A stretch of DNA of 64,000 nucleotides, taken from positions 186,001 through 250,000 of the forward strand of contig CAZOZM010000001.1 of assembly GCA_964584255.1 (NCBI GenBank). The letters run 5' to 3'. The notes beneath the pieces were generated by a model, which saw only the letters and a program-made list of their open reading frames with translations, was not told the origin of the DNA and did no database searches. Within the stretch, counting starts at the first letter, position 1; every line of letters starts with the position of its first letter. The translations under genes and the position numbers were made by a program. The DNA comes from UBA3775 sp964584255 (GTDB lineage Bacteria; Bacillota; Clostridia; Lachnospirales; Lachnospiraceae). Of the stretch, positions 51,491 through 61,042 are shown one piece after another.

Positions 51491-53770
51491 TCAGATAGTT
51501 TTATTAAGTGTTCCGTTGAATTCAACAGTTTTGTCACCGATTACGACGCATCCATTACCGTCACCTTCAATATTGATAACATAATTATCTCCGTTTCTGG
51601 TTATGCTGCATGTAATTCTCTTTTTGTTTTCTCCGTCATATACACATGTGGATGCTGTCTTTCCATCCTCAAGTTCATATAACTTAAGAGTAACTCCGTC
51701 GGCATAATCATATACCGCTTTTTCTTCCTTACCTAATGCAAGAATACTGTTTTCACGAACGTAAAGCGGAATTCTTGTATATGGAACTGTTTCAGTATAC
51801 CACTTTCCGCCTTCCTTAACTTCTCCGGTGAAATACTCTGTCCATTTTCCTTCCGGAAGATAGAACTTACCCAAGCTCTTATCATTAAATACAGGTGCAA
51901 CAAGAAGTGTATCTCCGAGCATATACTGTTTATCAAGATATGAACAGTTAGGATCTTCCGTAAATTCAAGAACCATTGCTCTCATGGATGGAATACCTGT
52001 TTTATTTGTCTCAATTGCATTTCTGTAAAGATATGGCATGAGTTTGCCCTTAAGTTTTGCAAATACACTTACTACTTCACATGCTTCTTCGTCATATGCC
52101 CAAGGTACTCTGTATGAGCTTGAACCATGAAGTCTTGAATGTGTTGATAAAAGACCAAAAGCACACCATCTCTTATATACATCAGCTGTTGAGGTGGATT
52201 CAAATCCGCCTATATCATGACTCCAGAAACCGAAGCCTGAAAGGCAAAGTGAAAGACCGCCCCTAAGGCTTTCTTCCATCGATTCATAATCGCTCCAGCA
52301 GTCACCGCCCCAGTGAACCGGGAACTTCTGTCCGCCTGCCGTTGCACTTCTTGCAAATAAAACAGCCTCGCCTTTTCCTCTCTTTTCTTCAAGGACTTCA
52401 TATACACACTTGTTGTAAAGATATGTGTAGTAATTATGCATCTTCACAGGGTCTGAGCCATCATAGTATACGCAATCGGTCGGAATCCTTTCACCGAAGT
52501 CTGTTTTAAAACAGTCAACTCCCATATCAAGAAGAGCTGCAAGTTTGGATTTGTACCATTCACATGCTTCAGGATTTGTAAAATCAACGATAGCCATGCC
52601 CGGCTGCCACATATCCCACTGCCATACATCGCCATTCTTTCTCTTGATAAAGTAACCTTTTTCCATGCCCTCATCAAAAAGCTTTGACTCCTGACCGATA
52701 TATGAGTTAATCCAACAGCATATCTTAAGTCCTTTTGCCTTAAGTCTCTTAAGCATTCCGGCAGGATCAGGGAACACTCTCTTGTCCCATTCGAAATCGC
52801 ACCATGCAAAATCTTTCATCCAGAAGCAGTCAAAGTGGAATACCTGAAGCGGAATATCATGTGCAAACATGCCGTCTACAAACTTGTTAACCGTCTCTTC
52901 ATCATAATTTGTTGTAAAAGATGTTGATAACCAGAGTCCAAATGTCCATGGTGAAGGTAATCCCGGCTTTCCCGTAATATCGGTATATCTTACAAGAACA
53001 TCTTTCATGGAAGGACCGTTAATTACAAAGTAATCAAGACTTTCACCCGGAACAGAGAACTGTACTCTCGTAACCATTTCAGTTCCGATTTCGAATTCTA
53101 CTTTTTCAGTATGATTTACAAACACACCATATCCCTTATCGGAAATATAAAACGGAATGTTTTTATATGAAAGTTCAGTAGATGTACCTCCATCCTCATT
53201 CCATATTTCAATACTCTGACCATTTTTTACAAAAGGAGTAAATCTTTCTCCGGTTCCGTAAATGTGTTCATCGACACCCGTTGAAAGCATCTGACGCATG
53301 TATGTATCCTTATCAGAGCCGTCATCATAAGGCAGTCCCTGCCAGTTTGTTTTTATATAGCCGAGATCTCTTCCCGTACTTGAAGTAAGCTTTTCTCCAT
53401 CTCTATAATAAGTCATCGCAGCCGAATGCTTATCAATTACAACCGAAAGTCCTCCACTTATGATTGTGATTGAATTCTCATCCTCAGTCGCATTAATTGC
53501 TGCATTCTCATCTATGTTGATATCAAAAGCCGGTGACTTTTTAAGTACACCTCTGTAGTGCTGCACCTGAACTCTTATTACGTCTTTCATTGGAGCCGTG
53601 AATGTAATCGTAAGATTTACTCCACCCAACGTATCTCCTCTGTGAGTAATATGCTGTGTAGGTGCGCATAAAACCACTTTGTCATTTTTAATTTCAGTAA
53701 AATAAACTTCAGCAGGTGAAAAACATGATGTCCCCTGCTTGAAAAGCCAGCATCCGTTACTGAATTTCAT
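51491..53770 (-). CDS. GH31 alpha-xylosidase (YicI-like)
   Basis: A 759-residue GH31 enzyme, cytosolic. The nucleophile block CFKTDFGERIPTDCVYYDGS followed by DPVKMHNYYTYLYN is almost identical in pattern to E. coli YicI alpha-xylosidase. The acid/base Asp is in HWGGDCWSDYESM. The N-terminal beta domain covers about 1-250 and beta domains the C-terminus. It would release xylose from isoprimeverose-type xyloglucan oligosaccharides. Together with the GH5_4-like enzyme this points to xyloglucan use besides mannan. The ATG at 53770 has AGGAGG. Confidence 0.9.
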   Translation of the reverse strand: MKFSNGCWLFKQGTSCFSPAEVYFTEIKNDKVVLCAPTQHITHRGDTLGGVNLTITFTAPMKDVIRVQVQHYRGVLKKSPAFDINIDENAAINATEDENSITIISGGLSVVIDKHSAAMTYYRDGEKLTSSTGRDLGYIKTNWQGLPYDDGSDKDTYMRQMLSTGVDEHIYGTGERFTPFVKNGQSIEIWNEDGGTSTELSYKNIPFYISDKGYGVFVNHTEKVEFEIGTEMVTRVQFSVPGESLDYFVINGPSMKDVLVRYTDITGKPGLPSPWTFGLWLSTSFTTNYDEETVNKFVDGMFAHDIPLQVFHFDCFWMKDFAWCDFEWDKRVFPDPAGMLKRLKAKGLKICCWINSYIGQESKLFDEGMEKGYFIKRKNGDVWQWDMWQPGMAIVDFTNPEACEWYKSKLAALLDMGVDCFKTDFGERIPTDCVYYDGSDPVKMHNYYTYLYNKCVYEVLEEKRGKGEAVLFARSATAGGQKFPVHWGGDCWSDYESMEESLRGGLSLCLSGFGFWSHDIGGFESTSTADVYKRWCAFGLLSTHSRLHGSSSYRVPWAYDEEACEVVSVFAKLKGKLMPYLYRNAIETNKTGIPSMRAMVLEFTEDPNCSYLDKQYMLGDTLLVAPVFNDKSLGKFYLPEGKWTEYFTGEVKEGGKWYTETVPYTRIPLYVRENSILALGKEEKAVYDYADGVTLKLYELEDGKTASTCVYDGENKKRITCSITRNGDNYVINIEGDGNGCVVIGDKTVEFNGTLNKTI

Positions 53771-53826
53771 TTGCTTTCCTCCTAAAAATTAATGTATTAC
53801 ATATGTTAATATCATATACTTCTTAA

Positions 53827-53855
53827 AGTATACTTAAAAAAGAGTTGCCTTTCAA
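53827..53855 (-). promoter_or_regulatory. Promoter of the GH31/GH26-like operon
   Basis: -35 TTGAAA (53850-53855), 17-base spacer, -10 TATACT (53827-53832). The -10 is embedded in the palindrome AAGTATACTT, a possible operator. Confidence 0.65.
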
Positions 53856-53900
53856 TGCAAATTATATACTTTTTTTAGAAATTTAAAAGTAAAGAATTTT

Positions 53901-56552
53901 TTACAATTCCTTCTCTCTTATTTCTTTTTGAAGTTTGTATAGGACGTTAATCGCTTCCATCGGTGTCATGTTGGATATATCCAGACAGCTTATTCTGTCC
54001 GCTATGACTTTATATGCCGTTCCAAGAAGGTTTTCATCAAAGAGATTTATCTGAGAGAACTCATCCTGCTTTACATTGCGTTTTACAGTCGAGTGACTTC
54101 TGCTGTTCCTTTCCGGCAGCCCCTGTGTAAGTGAAACCTCCTGCAGTTCATCACATATTTCCCTTGCGCGGCATAAAACATCATCCGGTACTCCCGCAAG
54201 CCTTGCCACCTGAATACCATAACTTTTGTCAGCCCCTCCACGCACTATTTTTCTAAGGAATACTATATCATCTCCCTGCTCCTTAACCGCAATGCAGTAA
54301 TTCACAACACCGTCAAGCCGTCCTTCCAGTTCAGTAAGCTCATGATAATGAGTTGCAAAAAGAGTTTTACATCCAAGCTTCTTTGTCTGTACTATATGCT
54401 CTATTACCGCCCATGCAATCGAAAGACCATCATATGTAGACGTTCCTCTTCCAATTTCATCAAGTATCAGAAGACTATCCGTTGTTGCATTTTTCAGAAT
54501 GTTTGCCACTTCAGACATTTCTACCATAAAGGTACTTTGTCCGCTTGCCAGATCATCGGATGCTCCGACTCTTGTAAAAATCCTGTCACATACGCCTATA
54601 ACAGCTTTGTCGGCAGGTACGAATGAACCTGTTTGCGCCATCAGTGTAATCAGAGCCGTCTGCCTCATGTATGTCGACTTTCCGGCCATATTAGGACCCG
54701 TAATAACAGCAATCTTGTTATCTTTCATATCAAGATTTGTATCGTTGGCAATGAACATCGTTCCTGATATGTTTTCAACCACCGGATGTCTGCCATTCTT
54801 AATGGATATCGCACCTTTTTTATTTACAATCGGGCAGACATAATTATTTCTTTCGGCAACAAAAGCAAGGGATGCAAAACAGTCTACTGCCGCAATAGCT
54901 TTCGCCGTTCGTTTAATCCTGTCAACCGAGTTTGAAAGTTCCGATCTGATTTCAGCGAATACGGCATACTCAAGACTTATAAGTTTATCCTCGGCATTCA
55001 GAATTGTATCTTCCAATTCCTTGAGCTCCGGCATCGTATATCTTTCCGCATTTGCAAGTGTCTGTTTTCTAATCCACCCTTCCGGTACAAGCTGTGCATA
55101 AGAATTTGTAACCTCAAAGTAATATCCGAATACTCTGTTAAACTTTATTCTCAGATTCTTTATTCCGGTCTGCTCTCTTTGAGTTGCCTCAAGTTCCGCA
55201 AGCCATTTCTTCCCGTCCGTTTTTGCTTTACGAAGTCTGTCAATTTCCTCATTATATCCACTCTTGATTACACCTCCGTCTTTTACCGTTGCCGGAGGTT
55301 CTTCATCTATTGAGTCCTCGATGAGTTTATGCAAGTCCTTTAATTCATCCAAATCCTCATATATTTCTTTTGAAAGAGCACATTTATATTCACCGACCAG
55401 CATCTTTATGAAAGGAAGCATTTCCAATGATGTTTTAAATGCACACAAATCCCTTGGACCCGCACTCTGATATGATATTCTTCCCATCAGTCTTTCTAAG
55501 TCATATATGGAATCAAGATATTCTCTCATTTCTTCTCTTGCAATAACCTGTTCATTTATCTCTTTGATGAAATTTTGTCTCTTTATTATTTCATCAACAT
55601 CAACAAGCGGCTGTTCAAGAAACGCTCTCAAAAGTCTTGCTCCCATTGCAGTCTTCGTTTTGTCAAGCACCCAAAGCAGCGAACCACGCTTGGTTTTGTC
55701 CCTCATGGTCTCGGTTAATTCCAGGTTTCTTCTTGTTGCACTGTCAACCAGCATATATTTGTTTGTACGGTACACATTAAGATTTGTAATGTGTGCCAAA
55801 TCGGTTTTAAGATTATCCTCCAGATATATAAGACAGGTTCCTGCCGCACATGCTGCACTTTCCATATCAACAAGACCAAGTCCGTCAATCCTGCTTACCT
55901 TAAAATGGCGGCACAAAAGATTAATTGAGTTTTCCGGATTCAATAATCTGTCATCCAAAAAAGTTACAGCAGCTCCCGTGGCCGCCTTTATTACGTCAAA
56001 ATCAAACCCGCTCATCATCATTGCTGAATTACATATTATTTCCGACGGAACGAATTTGTTTATTTCATCAATCAGTTCCCTTATCTCCGTAACCGATGTT
56101 GTATAAAAATCACCCGTTGAAGCATCCGCAGTTGCAATACCATATTCACTCTGATCCCATATTATACACATGAGATAATTGTTCTTTGTCTCGTCCAAAC
56201 TTAATGTGGACATATTTGTACCCGGAGTTACAATTCTTACAATTTCTCTTTTTACGATTCCTTTTGCAAGCTTAGGATCCTCAACCTGTTCACATATTGC
56301 AACTTTATGTCCGTTTGCAACAAGTTTGGATATATATCCCTCTGCCGCATGATAAGGTACTCCACACATCGGAGCTTTTTCGTCCATTCCGCAGCTTTTT
56401 CCCGTCAGCGTCAGTTCTAACTCTCTCGAAACTTCAATTGCATCATCAAAAAACATTTCGTAAAAATCACCCAATCTGTAAAACAGAATACAATCAGGCA
56501 CACTATTCTTTGTTTCGAGATAGTGCTGCATCATTGGTGTCATCTCTGCCAT
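53901..56552 (-). CDS. mutS: DNA mismatch repair protein MutS
   Basis: An 883-residue MutS. The mismatch-reading motif is FYRLGDFYEMFFDD (Phe-Tyr-Glu). Walker A is ITGPNMAGKSTYMRQTALI, Walker B LLILDEIGRGTSTYDGLS, followed by FATHYHELTELE. Near the C-terminus QINLF fits a beta-clamp binding motif, and the last helices end LYKLQKEIREKEL. Length is typical. It follows rnhA by 14 bases and a MutS-like membrane ATPase. mutL was not seen in the window. Confidence 0.97.
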   Translation of the reverse strand: MAEMTPMMQHYLETKNSVPDCILFYRLGDFYEMFFDDAIEVSRELELTLTGKSCGMDEKAPMCGVPYHAAEGYISKLVANGHKVAICEQVEDPKLAKGIVKREIVRIVTPGTNMSTLSLDETKNNYLMCIIWDQSEYGIATADASTGDFYTTSVTEIRELIDEINKFVPSEIICNSAMMMSGFDFDVIKAATGAAVTFLDDRLLNPENSINLLCRHFKVSRIDGLGLVDMESAACAAGTCLIYLEDNLKTDLAHITNLNVYRTNKYMLVDSATRRNLELTETMRDKTKRGSLLWVLDKTKTAMGARLLRAFLEQPLVDVDEIIKRQNFIKEINEQVIAREEMREYLDSIYDLERLMGRISYQSAGPRDLCAFKTSLEMLPFIKMLVGEYKCALSKEIYEDLDELKDLHKLIEDSIDEEPPATVKDGGVIKSGYNEEIDRLRKAKTDGKKWLAELEATQREQTGIKNLRIKFNRVFGYYFEVTNSYAQLVPEGWIRKQTLANAERYTMPELKELEDTILNAEDKLISLEYAVFAEIRSELSNSVDRIKRTAKAIAAVDCFASLAFVAERNNYVCPIVNKKGAISIKNGRHPVVENISGTMFIANDTNLDMKDNKIAVITGPNMAGKSTYMRQTALITLMAQTGSFVPADKAVIGVCDRIFTRVGASDDLASGQSTFMVEMSEVANILKNATTDSLLILDEIGRGTSTYDGLSIAWAVIEHIVQTKKLGCKTLFATHYHELTELEGRLDGVVNYCIAVKEQGDDIVFLRKIVRGGADKSYGIQVARLAGVPDDVLCRAREICDELQEVSLTQGLPERNSRSHSTVKRNVKQDEFSQINLFDENLLGTAYKVIADRISCLDISNMTPMEAINVLYKLQKEIREKEL

Positions 56553-56566
56553 TTGTACCTCCGTGC

Positions 56567-57040
56567 CTATACGGCCCCTTCATCTGTCAATAAATCATCT
56601 CCGTCTGCAGCATGTGTTGCAAGATAATCGCATCTTTCATTCTGCTCATGACCTGCATGTCCCTTAACCCATTCAAATTTCAGGTTATGTATTGATGCAA
56701 GCTTATCAAGTCTCTTCCACAAGTCCGTATTTAACAACGGTCCGCCTGAACGCTTCCAGTTTTTCGCCTTCCATGATTCAAGCCAGCCTTTATTAAAGGC
56801 ATTGCATACATACTGACTGTCAGAATGTATGGTTGCATTACATGGTTTTGTAAGGTGCTCCAGAGCCGCTATAACGGCCATCAGTTCCATGCGATTGTTG
56901 GTTGTTTTTTTATATCCCTGCGAATACTCTCTTATATGTTCCGTTCCTTTAGAATCAACATATTTCACAATGGCACCATATCCTCCCGGCCCATCCGGAT
57001 TTCCTCTGGCAGCGCCATCTGTATATATCTCCACATGCAT
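56567..57040 (-). CDS. rnhA: Ribonuclease HI
   Basis: A 157-residue RNase H1 that removes RNA from RNA-DNA hybrids. The catalytic carboxylates are in EIYTDGAARGNPDGPGGYG, NRMELMAVIAAL and HSDSQYVCNAF; GHAGHEQNERCDYLA holds the last Asp. The ATG at 57040 overlaps the stop of the upstream gene (TGATG), so translation is coupled. Confidence 0.96.
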   Translation of the reverse strand: MHVEIYTDGAARGNPDGPGGYGAIVKYVDSKGTEHIREYSQGYKKTTNNRMELMAVIAALEHLTKPCNATIHSDSQYVCNAFNKGWLESWKAKNWKRSGGPLLNTDLWKRLDKLASIHNLKFEWVKGHAGHEQNERCDYLATHAADGDDLLTDEGAV

Positions 57041-58689
57041 CACTTAATTCCCCTTTGCATATCTATATTATTCCGGCTTCCTCTGATTATTTCTTCAGGG
57101 AAACCATATCTTTCCAATATTGCAATAGCATTATATCGTGCCAAGACACCTTTATAAAGCTTAAAATCAAATAGTTTTTCTCCCTCAGAGTTTTCCGTAA
57201 AATAATAACTTTCGTAATAATCCCTGAGGTATTCTGTCAGCTCAATATCATGTGTTGCCGCAATAATAAACGAGTTTCCGTTGTTAAGGTATTTTAACAC
57301 TTCTGCGGATGCGGCGATTCTTTCAAGTGTATTTGTTCCCCGAAGTATTTCATCAACAACAATAAAACACCTTTTTCCTGTATCTGATGAATCTATAATT
57401 TTCTTTAAATGCTTGATTTCCGCCAGATAAAAGCTGTCTCCCTCGGCAATGTCATCCGAAATCTCCATAGATGACATCAATTCATAAAAAGGTGCTCTGT
57501 ACACTGATGCAAAAACAATTCCCAGTGTTTGCGAAAACAGAACATTTATGCCCGCCATTCTTAAATAGGTTGATTTTCCCGAAGCATTTGATCCCGTAAT
57601 AAGAACTGACTTCTCCGACTGCAGACTGTTTTTAACACTCTCATCAATTAAAGGATGACTCATGCCTGCTATAAAAGGCTTGTCATAGAAGTTATCCGAA
57701 TCACTGAAACACATGTCCTTGTTTTTATAATCATATATCCCGGCTGAAATAATTCCAAGTTCCAGTTCGCCGATAAAGCTGTATAGTTCCAATAATTCAT
57801 CCTTATGGTTTCTCATAAATGAAACCATGATATTAAACTGTATCAGGTCTGCATGAGTAACAAATTTCAGATAGTCACCTAAGATCTGAGTAATTGAACC
57901 TGAAATGCTCTCCGGTTTTATCAACGAAGAGAATTTTGTCATTTTCCTAAAAACAACACTCTTTTCCAGAATTTGTGAGACAAGTTTTCCTGACTCCCCT
58001 TCTCCGCTCGGATATGCTTTTTTTATGTTTTCAGCGAGCAGTATCACATTCCTTACTGATACGATTCCGTCATAAAAACATGATATTCTGCTCTTCCTCA
58101 TAAAATAAGTAAATGAGTTAATACCTGCAACTGTCAGGCACAAAAGTATACCGGCCTGCGGAAATATAAACATAAGTATAAAAGACAAAAGAAATGCAGT
58201 AAACAAGAAACAGTGAAGAAAAGTACTGTCTAAGGGAATGCTTTCTGTTATTTCCACGCACTCTCTTATTGTTATTCGCTCGTGTTTTCTTACAGAAAAA
58301 AGAATCCTTCTCAATTCTTTTGTTTTTTTCTTGTCGCAAAACTCTTTTATCAGCGTCTGCCTTGATATAATCCTGCTTTTATCATGTGTCGGTTTATTCA
58401 GTGTCAGAAAAAAATACTCCTCTCCAATTGCCGATACACTCTGATTGTATTTATTAAATACCGCCTCCATGTCAAAATCATCCCAAACAGATTTCGGAAG
58501 AGTACTTCCGGATAACTTTGCGGATTTTATCAGATGTTCCATATGCTCATGCGAAACTTTCTCCGTATTTTCTTTCCCATACAACTTATCAAGGTATTCT
58601 TCTGTTTCTTTTCTGTTTTTTCTCTTATTTTTACAGTATATATATGCCAACAGTAAAACTGCTGCACCTATACCCCAAATATATTCCAT
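57040..58689 (-). CDS. Membrane-anchored MutS-family ATPase
   Basis: A 549-residue protein. The N-terminus has a membrane segment (about 3-19) followed by a basic stretch KNKRKNRKE; a second hydrophobic hairpin lies at about 158-198. The C-terminal half is a MutS core/ATPase domain: Walker A ITGSNASGKSTYLRM (about 365-375), Walker B FIVVDEILRGTNTLERI, and the AATHDIELTEYL motif. The mismatch-binding domain I and the clamp motif of true MutS are missing. Its biochemical role is unknown. It is translationally coupled to rnhA and co-transcribed with mutS. GGAGGAGATTG precedes the ATG at 58689. Confidence 0.85.
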   Translation of the reverse strand: MEYIWGIGAAVLLLAYIYCKNKRKNRKETEEYLDKLYGKENTEKVSHEHMEHLIKSAKLSGSTLPKSVWDDFDMEAVFNKYNQSVSAIGEEYFFLTLNKPTHDKSRIISRQTLIKEFCDKKKTKELRRILFSVRKHERITIRECVEITESIPLDSTFLHCFLFTAFLLSFILMFIFPQAGILLCLTVAGINSFTYFMRKSRISCFYDGIVSVRNVILLAENIKKAYPSGEGESGKLVSQILEKSVVFRKMTKFSSLIKPESISGSITQILGDYLKFVTHADLIQFNIMVSFMRNHKDELLELYSFIGELELGIISAGIYDYKNKDMCFSDSDNFYDKPFIAGMSHPLIDESVKNSLQSEKSVLITGSNASGKSTYLRMAGINVLFSQTLGIVFASVYRAPFYELMSSMEISDDIAEGDSFYLAEIKHLKKIIDSSDTGKRCFIVVDEILRGTNTLERIAASAEVLKYLNNGNSFIIAATHDIELTEYLRDYYESYYFTENSEGEKLFDFKLYKGVLARYNAIAILERYGFPEEIIRGSRNNIDMQRGIK

Positions 58690-58731
58690 CAATCTCCTCC
58701 AAACAGTTAAATCTGCATTGTCTTAACAGAG

Positions 58732-58766
58732 CATAAACGGACATGTTTTCAACACATCCGTTTATG
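58732..58766 (-). terminator. Hairpin between the SH3-domain gene and the MutS-like gene
   Basis: Arms CATAAACGGA (58732-58741) and TCCGTTTATG (58757-58766) are perfectly complementary, with partial pairing further in. It starts 11 bases past the SH3 gene stop. The following minus-strand sequence is not U-rich, so termination is plausible but not certain. Confidence 0.5.
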
Positions 58767-58776
58767 ATTAAATCGT

Positions 58777-59394
58777 CTATTTTTTTACCAATTCCACATA
58801 TTCCGCAGAAACATATCCCACTTTGTCTTCATAAAGTATTTCTACCCATTTTGTTACGTTTGCATCTTCACTGGTAACTGAAGTATCGGTAACCGTATAC
58901 TCTCTTCCGCTTTTAACGATATCATACACATTCGAATCATCATTTGTATATGGCGTAGATCTTACTTTTACCTGATCGGTGGTTCTTGCAATATATCCCG
59001 TATCGACAGTATCTGCTTTATCTGGTGCCTCCCAGTCATCAGCAGGTGTAATCGTAGGCTCCGGAGATGGTGTGACATCACCAGCAGTATTATCATCCGG
59101 CACACCCGGTTCAGGTGTCACTGTCAGTTCAGGTGTCACTGCCGGCTCAACAAAAGTTCCGTTAACATATGCATTATATCCGCCCATCGGTCTTGAAACC
59201 GAAACCAACGTACGGTTCTCTTCCGGAACAGAATCCGTTACAGCGGAAGATTCGTCGGAATCCGCAGTCTCCGTTTCATGCTCATAGGCATTACTGGAAC
59301 TATCATAAGAACTTATACTTCTGTGTGGAACTTTACCGATTATAATCACCAGAAGTATTATAATTACAGTTTCTATTGTAAGTATTCTGTTCAT
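58777..59394 (-). CDS. Membrane-anchored or secreted SH3-domain protein
   Basis: A 205-residue protein. A hydrophobic segment (about 5-22, ILTIETVIIILLVIIIGKV) serves as signal or anchor. A long Ser/Glu then Pro/Thr-rich linker (VTPELTVTPEPGVPDDNTAG) follows, and a C-terminal bacterial SH3 domain (about 140-205; VKVRSTPYTNDDSNVYDIVK, VGYVSAEYVELV). SH3b domains usually bind cell-wall peptides. The start at 59394 has AGGAGG five bases away. It lies downstream of the repeat element and spoIVA. Confidence 0.82.
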   Translation of the reverse strand: MNRILTIETVIIILLVIIIGKVPHRSISSYDSSSNAYEHETETADSDESSAVTDSVPEENRTLVSVSRPMGGYNAYVNGTFVEPAVTPELTVTPEPGVPDDNTAGDVTPSPEPTITPADDWEAPDKADTVDTGYIARTTDQVKVRSTPYTNDDSNVYDIVKSGREYTVTDTSVTSEDANVTKWVEILYEDKVGYVSAEYVELVKK

Positions 59395-59443
59395 CAGTTC
59401 CTCCTTGTAGTATTTAACGGTTAGCAAGCGCTTTGCTCACTTT

Positions 59444-59534
59444 GCTCTTTATATCACGAACCGCACTCCGTGCTTGACGATTTCTTCGAAATCTTTCGTG
59501 ATCCATTCTTTGCTCGCTTTGCTCATTATATCAC
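59444..59534 (-). repeat. Hairpin repeat element, copy B
   Basis: Bounded by GCTCTTTATATCAC (59444-59457) and GCTCATTATATCAC (59521-59534), the same boundary motif as copy A at 3507-3614. Inner pairings are ATCACGAA (59453-59460) with TTCGTGAT (59495-59502), a small GCAC/GTGC hairpin, and GATTTC/GAAATC. On the minus strand the boundary motif supplies the last codons and stop of spoIVA (GTGATATAA). An overlapping ATG at 59526 opens a 25-codon frame (MSKASKEWITKDFEEI...) ending at 59449; it has no ribosome-binding site. Confidence 0.7.
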
Positions 59535-60998
59535 AAAACATACGAGTCCACAGCTTTCATTAACAATTCTATCCATTGAATTTCTGAGTTTTTCTCTCGT
59601 TTCATCATCAAGGGACGTGATTTTGGTTTCTATTCCTTCTTCAACCATCTTTCCCATTGATTTTCCAAAAACGTTTGTATTCCAGAGAGTATCTCTGTCC
59701 GTTCCTGTTTTTATAAATTCAATCAGATCTTCTGCCTGACTTTCAGAACCGACGATTGGTGCAAGTTCCGTATCAATCTCTGTTCTGATAAAATGAGTAC
59801 ACGGAGCATTTGCATGAATTTTAACTCCGAATCTGTTTCCCTGTTTTATCAGTTCGGGTTCGTGAAGCACAATCTCCGACTTATCCGGCAAAACAACTCC
59901 GTAACCGAGTTCTGTCGCATCTGCCCAGGCTTCTTTAATCCGCCTGTACTCTTTTGCCAAAGACGAAAGACTTTTTATTGCAGATATGTATTCCGTCTCA
60001 CTTGTTATGCTTTCTCCGAGAATACTGCTCATAAACTCATAGTATCTCGCCTGCTTTATTTTTATATTATAGCATACTTTTCCGGATTCCATACTACAAT
60101 ATTCAAGCGAAATTCCATCGATACTCTCAAACTCGCTGAAAGATATTCCTGATTTAACATCCTTCATAACATTCATGCCTTCACAAACATGTCTTATGAA
60201 ATCAAAAACTTCATACCCCAGACTGCTTTCATCTTCCAGCATAAATACATAATCCGGAAGTTCAAATGATATTTCCGTAATCGGAAACATTGAAACAATT
60301 TCCTCAAACAGAACCGATACATCCTCATCCCTCAACTGTTCAAGATTCATTGGCAGTACCGGAGTGTTGTATTTTAGTGAGAGTTCCGCCACCAATTCTT
60401 TCGTTTCTGTCCCATAAGGTCTTTCCGTATTCAGTATTATAACATAAGGCTTGCCGCTCTCATTCATTTCACATATGGTCATTTCTTCCGCAGCAATATA
60501 ATTTTCCCTCGGAATATCAGAAACCGTACCGTCAGTCGTTATTACGACGGCCATTGTTGAATGCTCATGTATAACTCTTTTGGTCCCTATATCTGCAGCC
60601 CTTACAAACGGAATCTCATCATCAAGCCACGGGGTCTTTACCATTCTGACTTCTCCGTCAGACATATGTCCGTTTGCACCTTCTACCATATATCCGACAC
60701 AATCAATCAGTCTCAATTTCATGTATTTCGGATTATCTTCTTCACCAACGTTGATGGTACATCCGTTTTTAGGAATGAATTTCGGTTCAACTGTTGTTAT
60801 GGTGGTTCCTGAGCCTGAGACCGGAAGCTGATCGAGTATCTCAGCCCTTGATTCTTCCTCCGTATTAGGCAAAACAAACAATTCACTGAACCTTCTTATA
60901 AATGTACTCTTTCCGGTTCTCACCGGTCCTACAACGGCCATATATATTTCACCGTTAGTTCTTTTGTCTATATCTTCATAAAGCGAAAACGAATTCAT
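59526..60998 (-). CDS. spoIVA: Stage IV sporulation protein A (spore coat morphogenetic ATPase)
   Basis: A 490-residue SpoIVA, close to the 492 of B. subtilis. The P-loop is VVGPVRTGKSTFIRRF, followed by the conserved SGSGTTITTVEPKFIP and RLIDCVGYMV. SpoIVA polymerises on the forespore surface using ATP and forms the base of the coat. The start MNSFSLYEDI has AGGGGG eight bases away. A probable sigma-E promoter and a sequestering terminator hairpin lie upstream. The last three codons and stop coincide with a repeat-element boundary. It implies that the lineage sporulates or did recently. Confidence 0.96.
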   Translation of the reverse strand: MNSFSLYEDIDKRTNGEIYMAVVGPVRTGKSTFIRRFSELFVLPNTEEESRAEILDQLPVSGSGTTITTVEPKFIPKNGCTINVGEEDNPKYMKLRLIDCVGYMVEGANGHMSDGEVRMVKTPWLDDEIPFVRAADIGTKRVIHEHSTMAVVITTDGTVSDIPRENYIAAEEMTICEMNESGKPYVIILNTERPYGTETKELVAELSLKYNTPVLPMNLEQLRDEDVSVLFEEIVSMFPITEISFELPDYVFMLEDESSLGYEVFDFIRHVCEGMNVMKDVKSGISFSEFESIDGISLEYCSMESGKVCYNIKIKQARYYEFMSSILGESITSETEYISAIKSLSSLAKEYRRIKEAWADATELGYGVVLPDKSEIVLHEPELIKQGNRFGVKIHANAPCTHFIRTEIDTELAPIVGSESQAEDLIEFIKTGTDRDTLWNTNVFGKSMGKMVEEGIETKITSLDDETREKLRNSMDRIVNESCGLVCFVI

Positions 60999-61007
60999 AA
61001 AAATACC

Positions 61008-61042
61008 CCCTGTCTGTATAAGAAATATATGACAGAGGGTAC
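61008..61042 (-). terminator. Hairpin that ends plsY transcripts and hides the spoIVA ribosome-binding site
   Basis: On the minus strand TACCCTCTGTC pairs with GACAGGGGGTA over 11 bp (one U-G wobble), followed by TTTTT. The 3' arm contains AGGGGG, the spoIVA ribosome-binding site. A transcript entering from plsY would fold and terminate or stay untranslated, while one starting inside the loop would not. Confidence 0.65.

Noticed and set aside
53890..53925. A terminator at the end of mutS.
   Set aside because: The inverted repeat (AAGGAATT/AATTCTTT) overlaps the stop codon, needs a wobble pair and is AT-rich, so support is too weak.
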